This document shows positions 43,401-49,854 of a stretch of 64,000 nucleotides of DNA, in pieces. Under the pieces are notes generated by a model. It ran no database searches, had not been told where the DNA came from, and worked only from the letters and a program-made list of their open reading frames with translations. This stretch comes from Haliclystus octoradiatus. Lineage: Eukaryota > Cnidaria > Staurozoa > Stauromedusae > Haliclystidae. Made by a program: the position numbers and the translations under genes. Each line of letters starts with the position of its first letter. Within the stretch, counting starts at the first letter, position 1. The DNA is taken from contig OU744446.1 in the NCBI GenBank assembly GCA_916610825.1, forward strand, positions 12,396,538-12,460,537. The letters run 5' to 3'.

Positions 43401-46400
43401 AATTTAGGGAAACAACATGAAATGAAGTAATATACAGCATATTAGAAGATAATTTACATGGGTAATCAGGAACGCTCTTGTCCCATGTCTCCCCGGTCTC
43501 CCCTAATATGGTTTTGATTGTTAGGTGTGTCTGTTAAATGTCATGTTAACTGATTTTCTTCATGTCAATTGATTTTGAGATAAATGACAGCCCTACAAGA
43601 GACATGATTGGCAATATTTCGTTATCTTTATAGTAACATCGTCATGCAAGAGAGACGAGAGTGATCGTCATCGCTGTCATTTATCTCAAACTTAATAAGT
43701 AAGAATTTATTAGTCAATTGATTTGTAATTTAAAATGTAATTTATTTTTTAGTAGACTTAGGTAATAAATCCTATTATATGAGTTATGACTTATACCCCT
43801 AGTCCCAAAGAGTGCCTGAATGTCATCCTCTCCTTATTCTAATACTCACATTTTCACTGTTAGTAATTGATTTAGAGTCTAACTTTTACGCAAAAAAAAC
43901 AATTTAGTCATCAATAAACTGGCAACTTATATTTGAAAAAGTGCTACATAGATAGTCAAGATGCGTACATACTTGACACATCCCCTCTCCCATGTACGCA
44001 GCTGTACGCTTTTGGTATGACCCCCTCCCCCTCAACGGAGTACGTACTTTATGGATGGCTTGTCCCCTTATTGATAATTTGTTTGCTTTTGTTTGCATGT
44101 AGGATTGGGTCTACTAAATTTGGCTCTCTTGCTGCACTGGTGGCATTTAATTGTTTCTTTACTAATGTTGTTCTTGCCTGGATTTAGATCATTCTGCTGC
44201 TACCATCGATCTATGTACTTTATTTATGTGAATTATATTTTATTATTATCTCAATCCTACTCATTGCTTTTAACTTCTTTGTTTTGTCGATTTTTCTCAA
44301 GATCAGATATCATAGGCCTATAGTAGAATTTCATGTAAATTTCATATTGCCTGGCAAAAAATTATGATAAGATAATAAATTATAATTTAAAAAATTGTAT
44401 ACATGTAAGATCACAAAGTTATCAGGAAATAATATCCATCCCATCTATCTGTAATTCTGTAGCATTACCAGCCTAATGCATGCACACATTGCATTGTTGA
44501 GAACATATCTGTTCGTGTTAGACGGTGGTAGGCACTGACAGGGCTGTCCCAAGGCTGTTTCATACATCTATCTTGCAAATGTACTTCTATTTTACTTGAT
44601 AAAAGGGCATGAATTGTAGGAAAAGTTCTTACTTTGAGATGTCGTCTGTAAGCGAGCAAACTAAGGACTCAGATAACATTTTCAAATAAATATCTTGGAA
44701 CCAGAAAACTAAGTGGACTGAAGATGAGCAGAGCTTAACTACGATGTTGGCACTTTGCAAAGGTACAAAATCACAACAAGATAATCCTACGAAGATTGTC
44801 CACAATCTTTTCAATTTCCGTGTTATTGAAAAAGTATGCATCTACATAACTACCGAACCACTTCTGTTTGGACAATTTACCTTGGCTGGAGCACCTGATA
44901 CGCAATACTTACACTATGTTTGCAAATATACACGAGACAAACAACAAAATCACTCCCGCCATGACTGCTTCTTGTGTTGTGTTTCTGATCTGTGTACAAC
45001 TCTTGACGTCACGCGCCTCATTTGCATAATCTGGCCGCGTAAAAAGTGTCTCCAAAAATTTTGTGGAAATGCCGACTTTAGGCATTAAAAAAGGTAGGTT
45101 ATAACTAATTGTTTGCAATAAAACTTATATCATCAGAATCAGCGTAAAAATCTCTACAGGAATATGTGAAAACCTCAAAATCCATTTTTTCATTTCATAG
45201 GCACTTTAAGCTGGATTTATCTGGATGGGCCATCGCCGAAGGCGAAAATGATTCTTCGGGATGGATGGCCCCATGGTGCCTTTACGACTACGAGCCACGA
45301 TTACCCCAAGCTGTGCAACACATTTAAGGGAAAAATAACCTTCGCAGAGGTTATTCTACCAAAACCAACAGACTTTTCGCCAATAGTTTTTTGCCATCCT
45401 CCTGTTCGGCCTTCGAACTACGTGAATAATACTTGTTTTTTCGTTCCGACCACTGCAAGTATTTTATTTTAATTTTCTTTCCTTCGAAATGTGTTTTCTG
45501 GCACGCCTGGTGGCCTTTGATCAACCGAAGCTCTTCTTCGACGTGTTGACAAACGATCTCCCGTTGTCTCAGCAAACAATGCATTAAACATTTATTTACG
45601 CCTTGGTGATTTCGTTGACACGCACTGAAGAAGCTAATCGTTTTTATTCACTGCTTGAACAAAACTGCTGTTCTATTAAATCAAACATGATTTAAACAAC
45701 AAATATGTTACTGGTCTGCTACCTTATCAAAGGACATATTGTGAATGAGTAATTCAATAATGTAATTTAAAAGAATTTACCATTTATGTTATTGTTGTGG
45801 CCGGCTGTAATTATTTCGCTGCTTGTCTGTACATAAAATGGCTGAGTTCATTAAAACGATCATTTTGGACCACCTTCACTTTAAGGTAAGAATCACTACG
45901 TTTGTTCAATGATTCTAATCGTTCTGCTTTTTAATATGTTCACAATGCCTTCGTTATTGTTTTGAACTGTAAGGCTGTAAATTGTTTGGCCGATTTCTCT
46001 CTGCTTTTGGACGTGTCATTTTAGCCAAACTTTTATGAATGTTTGCCTTAAACTATTGGCCACGCGCGCACGTGTTTGGTTTGGGCTAGTCGGGCTTCAA
46101 CTGCCACCTTTTCAATGTTATTTAGGAGCTACTGCCTCTACGGTTTCTACAGAATGTGCCTGCCATAGCCTTGTGTGTTTTGCTCCAATGATTTAGATGT
46201 GATTTTCGATTTTCATCGCCAATATTTTACTTCAATTTTAGACCTAAATGTATGAATGTAATGCACGACCTCTGCATATGAAATTTCGATAATTATTGAC
46301 TCGTTCTTTAGAAAGTTCTTGCAAGGGGTTAATAACTTATTATGCCAATTAATACAAATACTACACCTGTTTCTAACTTGCATTTGTTCATTTAATTCTA

Positions 46401-49325
46401 CATGATTCTCATTTACTTTCAATTGTTTGGCTGTCTTTCAAATCAAATTTATTTTCATTTGTTGGCAGGCAATCAACATTCAAGGTTTTGCTTTTGCAAC
46501 TTGCCAGTGGTCAAGGGCATGATTTATTTGCCGTGATGTACACAAAAGTATTGTACTGCTGGCTGCTGAACTATCAAACCACACCCTCTGCGAATTATCT
46601 ACCTCACCATTGTTACCATTCCTACACAAGGCGTTATTGTTTATTATTGTGGCTGGTTGCCTTGGACTTCAAATTGTATTTAAATTTATATTTGCATATT
46701 ATTTATCGTAATATGCGAACTAAAGTATGTCTGATTTAATTATAAGTGACTTATTTTACGGTTTAGTTATCTTACAAGTTTAATTGCTTGACCGTGAAGT
46801 TGTATATTGATTTATTGTTACCACTTACCAGTGGTTTGATGGCTAAAAGTAACTTTAGTGTACTTCTATTTATTAGGCCTATAACATTGACATTGCATGG
46901 CAATGACATTCCCCATTCACGTGCGCGCCAGGTATTATGTAATATGTATCAAATTTTACATGATGCAATGAATACAGCTGCTTCAAATTATGCATGCGCA
47001 ACTACATGAATTGCTCACTCCCAAATCCTAAATTTGCAACCTTTAAACGTCATTTTACATGATTTACCACTTTAATGTACTGGGCTTTCCAGTAACTTCG
47101 TGCTACTATGCTACTAACTGCTAGTCTCCTGCCGCCGTACAACTTTTTACAATTTGCAATACCAATCACAGGCTACCTGTCTGATCATTCACTTCTGTGT
47201 GAATTTTTCACTACTTAATTGTAACTTGTGTGTGTTACTTTTATGATTAATTTTTATTGATTTCGCCCATCTATTTATTTGAGACATATAGAGGAGACCA
47301 GCAGCCCATCGTAATCCCCTTCGTGCCAACTGTTCCTTAGGGCCTACCGCCTACCACCGATTCGACAACGACCCCCAAAGACACTGCCGCTTTAAATCAC
47401 CAACCACAAATGTAGCAAACCGATAATAGTAGTAATGCAAATAGTAGAATAATGGGAATTACAAGATGACGCTGACAAACGAGACAACAGAACTTCATGA
47501 TCGATGCTGCTTAGTCTTCTGGTGTAGAACTGAGCTGATTTTGTTACATTTGGTGTATAGACATAGTCTGTATACCCAGGTTGAAGAGCATGGTTTGCGT
47601 GGGGAATGTATTCCCAGCACAATTTTTTGGAATTGGTATTAAAGGAGCAAAAATGACCGGCAGGCGCTACGCACTTAGGATCACGTGTACGCTTATTGTT
47701 ATAACACAATGTTCATTGTTGACATGAATTTTATTACAAGTTAGGCCTGCGTATAACAATTGTTTCAAAGCGAGACGGTTGAATTACGCCAAGCATAAAT
47801 TCAACTTGTGCTCGCAGCGGTCGCCGGTCAATTTTGCCCCTTTAAACTCTGTTAAAAAATACACAGTGGATATTGTTCCGGCTGCCGGAAAGCTGTCCTC
47901 AAAAGATAATGTTCCGTGCGTCCTTTGCGCATGCGTTTGAAGATAGTAAACATGATTGTGTCGATCGATCCAAATTAAATCTTAAATAGTTTGTAAAATA
48001 ATTCATAGCTAAGCACCGACACCGTAGATTGGATCGACTGTTTGGAATAGATATAAAACAGAAACGATATTCAACATATCTATGCATTAATCATTTTATT
48101 CTGTGTTTGATTTATAAAAGCTTTTCAGCGATGCGACCCAGCGTTTTCAATATTTTACTGTCGTGACTTTTATTTCGCGTTGTTCTGAAGGTTTCAGGGA
48201 ATATTTATGTAGCCTAACAATATTTCAAAACATTTTTACTTTGGTCATTTGTAATAATATAGGATAATTATTTTATGTGCCATTTCTTTATCCTGTAACT
48301 GATGCTATATGCCTACCAATTCTGATTTTGTCGTATACCAAAAGTCAAAACTCTGAAACTCAAAACCGAGTTTGTTTGCTTTTCTTATAAGTTTGGAAGA
48401 ACGGTTTGGTGTGGCATCTAGCGTCGTGAATCCCTCATATAAAGTGCTTTCAACGTCTAGCATTTTAAATTTAAATTATTTTATATTCCATTACTAAATT
48501 GATGAACAGAATTGTTATTAACGTCATCGAGGAACAGGACCGCCCGTCGCCATTGCATCTTGAACGAATGTGAGAGAAATGCAAACATCACAATCAATAC
48601 GCATGCGCAAGAGACGCACGGAACATTATCTCTAGTACTCAGGATTCCGGCTGCCGGAACATTATCTACTTCGTAAAAAATAAGTACGTTCACCGCGCAA
48701 AACCAAGTTTTCGGAATTCTTTGCAACTATGGCCTCTACAGGATCTAAATTTAAGGATTCATAATAAAAGGCTAGCCTATCCTGTTTCTTCTGCAGCTGC
48801 AGGTGCTCAAATCGTTTGGTTATTATTTCAAAACGATGCCATACATTACACCTGCTTCTATTTGCCTCGATTATAAAAGTAACAATAGCATTATCTGCAT
48901 TGGTTTTATCATTGTATTCAAGTGGGCGGCAGAAGTGCATTGATGTATTGAGAAAATATAATTTAGGCTGATCTGATTCACTAACTTTGATGCTCAATTC
49001 TAGATCTACATAGGCCTACCTAACATCTCCTCTTCAGATGATTCATCGTCATCCTTTTCATCGGTATTCGTGGGTTTCACTTTCTTTTTATGATCTTTCT
49101 TTTTGCTTTCAACTTCTTCGTCGGCAGCTTGCGGCTTCTAAATAAGCATACACAAAAATGCATAACATCATTCAAATAATGCAGCAATTTGTGACAATTG
49201 ATCGCAATACCCACATCATCATCAGCTTGATCATCAGGTGTTTTTTTAAAGTTGTCTACTTCTGTTGCGTCCTCAACCTTATCGTCGATTGCTTTTTCAT
49301 CTTGGTCATTTTTTAAATCCGCCAT
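10452..49325 (-). CDS. DEK: DEK chromatin protein, 16 of 17 or so exons
   Basis: DEK is a nuclear DNA-binding chromatin architecture factor and histone chaperone. Exons in transcript order: 49215-49325, 49020-49137, 33851-33969, 26740-26773, 25125-25201, 23687-23740, 23527-23567, 21192-21252, 18932-18988, 17937-17955, 14831-14859, 14255-14419, 12703-12775, 12521-12603, 11015-11098, 10452-10520. All junctions keep phase and total 1194 nt (398 codons). Diagnostic blocks are an acidic N terminus, VEGKRERKKVSRL (exon 3), QGKGTRLGDIEW, CGYPFTK then YKKKEEAV, a SAP domain at about 185-224 (FTVPGIKRMCEIF to DFLMKP), a Lys/Glu-rich region with DDDDEPLIKK, and the DEK_C domain at about 348-398. Human DEK is 375 aa with the same order. 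Exons of 19, 29 and 34 nt are unusually small. The start ATG is at 49325. The last exon, expected to carry only a few codons, was not identified. A large part of the introns is transposable elements. Confidence 0.93.
11304..11519. mobile_element. Short hAT-type MITE, CAGGGTCC ends, TSD TGTATGAC
   Basis: This 216-base element has inverted ends CAGGGTCCAACAAA and CAGGGTCCGACAAA (the right one read on the minus strand). An exact 8-base duplication TGTATGAC lies at 11296-11303 and 11520-11527. It sits in a DEK intron about 200 bases upstream (transcript sense) of the exon at 11015-11098. Related copies are at 18731-18902 and, as a fragment, near 14037-14100. Confidence 0.8.
13325..13510. repeat. 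TTCATGAAC-type repeat array
   Basis: Imperfect repeats of the palindromic word TTCATGAA and its variants (AGTTCATGGAC, AGTTCATGGGC, GTTCATGAAC) are spaced about every 10-20 bases. It lies in a DEK intron. It belongs to the family described at 29602-29748, but its terminal CCCCTGCG motif is not evident here. Confidence 0.6.
16709..17571. mobile_element. hAT-type MITE, CAGTG ends, TSD ATAAATTC
   Basis: The left end is CAGTGTTGTAAATACTCG; the right end read on the minus strand is CAGTGATGTGAGAATTAC. An exact 8-base duplication ATAAATTC flanks it (16701-16708 and 17572-17579). Both subterminal regions are arrays of GTAACTAATTAC-like words (AAAGTAAT, TTACTTTT), many in opposite orientation, giving strong fold-back potential. 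It has no coding capacity. It fits a non-autonomous hAT element inserted in a DEK intron. Confidence 0.9.
18731..18902. mobile_element. Short MITE, CAGGATCCGACAAAAG ends
   Basis: The inverted ends are CAGGATCCGACAAAAG (left) and CAGGATTCGACAAAAG (right, minus strand). The ends match the element at 11304-11519, although I see no intact 8-bp duplication. It ends only 29 bases from the DEK exon at 18932, on the donor side. Confidence 0.65.
19098..19255 (-). repeat. LTR, 3' copy in element sense
   Basis: This 158-base terminal repeat is nearly identical to 20315-20472, differing by a handful of substitutions. The near identity means the insertion is fairly young. Confidence 0.9.
19723..20199 (-). 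CDS. 158-aa protein of the miniature LTR element
   Basis: This is the only long frame between the LTRs. It starts about 115 bases downstream of the 5' LTR, where a gag gene would normally begin. The N-terminal half is charged and probably helical (YIRRKQKEYKQFESRIYNEA). A middle segment reads LPYPIEILARKMASEY and is followed by YIRCTKPYCFQWRRE. The C-terminal half is Asn/Asp-rich. I see no CCHC zinc knuckle, protease or reverse-transcriptase motif, so calling it gag rests only on position. It could equally be a captured sequence. It is open over its whole length, which fits recent activity. Confidence 0.5.
   Translation of the reverse strand: MSTIMDSLVNYIRRKQKEYKQFESRIYNEAVNESRAKTEQFMAELPSNVKYFEITLPYPIEILARKMASEYNCVYIRCTKPYCFQWRRETTPSAIAVNNDVNNVNENHDIRNNVLSTESNEDLRNVELEISPISDKCLKNILTNEQSDGTIVSFTKKR
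20315..20472 (-). repeat. LTR, 5' copy in element sense
   Basis: This 158-base terminal repeat is paired with 19098-19255. The candidate primer-binding site lies immediately next to it (about 20297-20314). Confidence 0.9.
22600..23461. mobile_element. hAT-like MITE with ATCGATT-rich ends
   Basis: The ends TAATGATGGGTCGAT and, on the minus strand, TAGTGATGGGTCCGAT are inverted copies. They are followed by repeated ATCGAT/AATCGATT words. Flanking octamers are CATTTAAC (22592-22599) and CATTCAAC (23462-23469), a 7/8 match consistent with an aged 8-bp duplication. It inserted into a TTCATGAA repeat, which continues on both sides. A 64-codon frame inside (23146) is not convincing. Confidence 0.75.
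23985..24560 (+). repeat. Probable repeat beginning TTTAAAGTGC
   Basis: It begins TTTAAAGTGCACATGACACC. The beginning resembles TTTAAAGTGCCTATGAAAC at 34676 and the reverse complement of the segment ending at 45211. The far end is not clear. There is no coding capacity. Confidence 0.3.
27053..27844. mobile_element. Foldback element with long inverted arms
   Basis: The left arm starts GTGTATATCCCGGATATTGG and the right arm is its reverse complement, ending at 27844. Complementarity continues for roughly 270 bases, then resumes with CACCTCTTTACGACTTCG (27463 onward) against the matching segment near 27555-27578. The left arm has about 130 extra bases. No clear target duplication is seen. Short frames inside (27102, 27161, 27637) are arm sequence read in different directions and are not genes. 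A half-copy is at about 31305-31500. Confidence 0.75.
28546..28989. mobile_element. TTCATGAAC MITE interrupted by a SINE
   Basis: The right end, TTTTTTGCAGGGG (28977-28989), and a weaker left end, CCACTGCAAAAAAAA (28546 onward), are inverted copies. The stretch 28815-28980 is filled with TTCATGAAC-type repeats. The 5'-truncated SINE at 28563-28812 occupies the left half, so it is younger than the MITE. Confidence 0.5.
28563..28812 (-). mobile_element. 5'-truncated SINE, second copy
   Basis: On the minus strand this matches the SINE at 2756-3137 from just after the A box (ACCGAACTTCAGATC) through the body (GAAATTGATCTGCAGTGTCG) to GGTATGGGTGCCTTC near the 3' end. The A box is missing, so it should not be transcribable from its own promoter. 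The tail is A/T-rich rather than ACTT repeats. Confidence 0.8.
29602..29748. mobile_element. MITE made of TTCATGAAC repeats, CCCCTGCG ends
   Basis: The inverted ends are CCCCTGCGAAAAA (29602-29614) and TTTTTTTCGCAGGGG (ending 29748). Nearly all the ~120 bases between them are imperfect copies of the palindrome GTTCATGAAC, with variants such as TGAACTGTTCATGAACTG. This is the most complete copy of a family also present near 640-735, 13325-13510, 22555-22590 plus 23466-23520, and 28546-28989. No target duplication is obvious. Confidence 0.7.
30252..30920 (-). pseudogene. Lone exon, N-terminal part of a multicopy transposase-like family
   Basis: The frame is open from an acceptor (ag before TCAGCTAAG, 30920) to a donor (gtaagc after CCATATGG, 30252), giving 223 codons with no in-frame ATG near the start. 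The basic N-terminal half reads KERQAKHRANIKNN, then YLEKAREAKRKSRRL and RVRESRAKIRRAK. It is followed by ESKEKALEKALLSLPSSPRK. From memory, this combination (basic repeats followed by a K-A-L-x-x-LPSSPRK block) is typical of the N terminus of large multicopy proteins in invertebrate genomes. Their C-terminal part resembles the protein at 58762-61492. No such C-terminal part is found nearby, so this is probably a fragment inside a DEK intron. Confidence 0.45.
31305..31500. repeat. Fragment related to the foldback element
   Basis: It shares words with one arm of 27053-27844: GGATATTGGGAG, then AAATAAATGGGTTCCTATTGG and GTGAGACACAAAA. Only a single arm is present, so it is a degraded or solo copy. 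Confidence 0.5.
31823..32540. mobile_element. GC-rich TIR element, TSD TAA (or TTAA)
   Basis: The inverted ends start AGCCTGGTTCCCATATAGC (left) and AGCCTGGTTCGCATATAGC (right, minus strand). They match for about 50 bases, including GGCGACACT. TAA flanks both sides, as expected for PIF/Harbinger, but TTAA-type insertion cannot be excluded because the flanks read TTAA/TTAAA. Both subterminal regions are CpG- and GCCGGC-rich against a very AT-rich core. There is no coding capacity. Confidence 0.75.
32371..32480. repeat. GC-rich tandem repeat, about 2.5 copies
   Basis: The unit contains GGCGCGGCTGCAGTAGCCTG followed by a GTTCAGCGCCGGCATGCCCC-like block. It recurs about every 50 bases in the right subterminal part of the TIR element. 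Confidence 0.7.
34676..35200 (+). repeat. Repeat beginning TTTAAAGTGCCTATGAAAC
   Basis: The first ~20 bases match, in inverted orientation, the end at about 45190-45211. The shared words continue with GTGACGTCAAGAGTTGTACAC, which appears here near 34858 and inverted near 44996-45016. The elements may have TTAA targets (TTAA precedes AGTGCC). The opposite ends are not clear. No gene is called. Confidence 0.4.
35740..37473. mobile_element. CCCAGC-ended TIR element with internal mini-exons
   Basis: The left end reads CCCAGCAAACACTGACGG; the right end read on the minus strand is CCCAGCAAACACGGAGACG. Subterminal regions are rich in ACGTCCC and AGACGTCTCC words. I could not define a target duplication. 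The core contains the duplicated mini-exons described at 36244-36751. It sits in the large DEK intron 2. Confidence 0.65.
36244..36751 (+). CDS. Possible spliced micropeptide with duplicated exons
   Basis: Candidate exons are 36244-36289 (ATG, ends phase 1), 36389-36452, 36583-36634 and a stop just after 36746. Exons 2 and 3 are tandem duplicates, each entered by a TTTATCT(G/A)CAG acceptor and left by a GGTAAAT donor. They encode AELKNRITMLPSPLIPSNLY and AELINRFPSPYIDIFPE. Phases agree at every junction (1, 2, 0), giving about 55 residues in all. No known domain is recognised. It could be chance, or the residue of a longer gene captured by the element. Confidence 0.3.
38711..43217 (-). mobile_element. 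Inner pogo/Tigger-type transposon, TA TSD
   Basis: The ends are GGGGAGAGCGGGGTGAATTG and GGGGAGAGCGGGGTGAAATG (right end on the minus strand), differing at one position over 24 bases. TA flanks both sides (38709-38710 and 43218-43219). At 4507 bases it is of autonomous size and contains a transposase frame broken by one internal deletion. Its termini are related to those of the element it inserted into. Confidence 0.85.
39645..41647 (-). pseudogene. pogo/Tigger-type (DDE_1) transposase, broken by small deletion
   Basis: Two frames are joined by overlap. 41647-41258 encodes an N-terminal HTH (psq-like, LTDAVQQVLSSKTLDEVSV to TTLHRYVK) and the start of a CENP-B-like second DNA-binding region (TPAKIRELCYQLAVKNGLKI to KGKAGRD). 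41267-39645, in another frame, continues at LSIKKPETTSIARA with the DDE_1 core: YNLDESG, IILIMDNHESHLD, PHTSHKMQPLDRTVFGP. These carry the three expected acidic residues. The 540-codon frame ends with a basic tail and a small C-terminal module (YYVAEVLEIN to YVNRDDIV). Family members normally have about a dozen residues (W..F..RHP) between GRD and LS. Their loss together with a frame change means this copy cannot make the full transposase. Confidence 0.88.
44600..45211 (-). repeat. Repeat ending CATAGGCACTTTAA
   Basis: Read on the minus strand it begins TTAAAGTGCCTATGAAATG, matching the start of the repeat at 34676. It shares GACGTCAAGAGTTGTACAC with it. The other end is uncertain. Short frames here (44744, 44909) lack domains and are not called. 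Confidence 0.35.
45212..47871. other. DEK intron 2 sequence, no gene seen
   Basis: This is AT-rich intron sequence. The short frames at 45248, 46488, 46788 and 47392 have no recognisable domains, splice context or codon bias that would support them. Confidence 0.5.
47872..48672. mobile_element. TIR element, TTCCGGCTGCCGGAA ends
   Basis: The left end (GTTCCGGCTGCCGGAA, then GATAATGTTCCGTGCGTC and TTTGCGCATGCG) recurs inverted at about 48588-48672. The match extends over about 65 bases with a small length difference. Ends and target duplication are not sharply defined. It lies about 350 bases from DEK exon 2 inside intron 2. Confidence 0.6.
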
Positions 49326-49661
49326 TTTCGAATGTCGCCAGGTGGATAGAGCAAATGCAAAGGCGCCAAACGAATCAAAATTAAACTCAAAATTGGATGC
49401 CCTATCGTTGAATTGTTTTTTTTATCTAAAATACACAGGGATATCAAACAGGGAGAATCTTTTATAACCTCCTGTGTATGCAACCTGCATACAGTACATG
49501 AATGCAGACAATGTTACAGATCAAACGGATACTTATGTACTGTATTTAGGGGGCAGTTAGCCAAGTAGCGCGTAGTTTCAAAAATAGAATATTAAATACA
49601 ACAACTATGTGTGATTATCGCAGATAATCCAAATCGCTGTTGACATAAATCCAGAATGTGC
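49326..49661. promoter_or_regulatory. Residual DEK upstream region
   Basis: These are the 336 bases between the DEK start codon and the TTAA where the 7.6-kb transposon begins. The core promoter and 5' UTR of DEK must lie here, or further out across the transposon. No TATA box is obvious. Together with 57292-57393 it forms a gap of about 0.44 kb between two divergent start codons, which suggests a bidirectional promoter. Confidence 0.4.
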
Positions 49662-49665
49662 TTAA

Positions 49666-49702
49666 AGGGAGAATACTGACCGGGGAACATTGCGCGCGCA
49701 AC
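49666..49702 (+). repeat. Left terminal inverted repeat of the 7.6-kb transposon
   Basis: It starts AGGGAGAATACTGACC directly after TTAA and pairs with 57251-57287 with a single mismatch. Confidence 0.9.
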
Positions 49703-49854
49703 TTGAATTCTTCATACCAAATTCAAGTACTCGTTTTGAAACAGAGTTTGCCTCGCAAAATGTATGTTTTTCGTCAACCTTTTTTGAGCCAATTTTGAAC
49801 ACGAGCGAGCGCTGCTGTACTAGCGTTTCCAAACACATATTTTTAATAAACTAA

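Larger units (their letters stand above)
38120..43503. mobile_element. Outer pogo-type element, TA TSD, split by a relative
   Basis: The ends are GGGGAGACCGGGGAGACTTG (left) and, read on the minus strand, GGGGAGACCGGGGAGACATG (right), each flanked by TA (38118-38119 and 43504-43505). Without the inner element it is only about 880 bases and non-coding. Extra degenerate copies of the terminal word lie inside the left arm (around 38297-38335 and 38643-38665). It was present before the inner element inserted. Confidence 0.8.

Noticed and set aside
44744..45118. Overlapping frames of 69-114 codons on both strands
   Set aside because: They lie inside a dispersed repeat, have no domain and conflict with each other.
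48662..48997. 111-codon frame on the minus strand upstream of DEK exon 2 (low-coordinate side)
   Set aside because: It overlaps the end of a TIR element and lies in DEK intron 2; no acceptor/donor pair keeps phase between exons 2 and 3.
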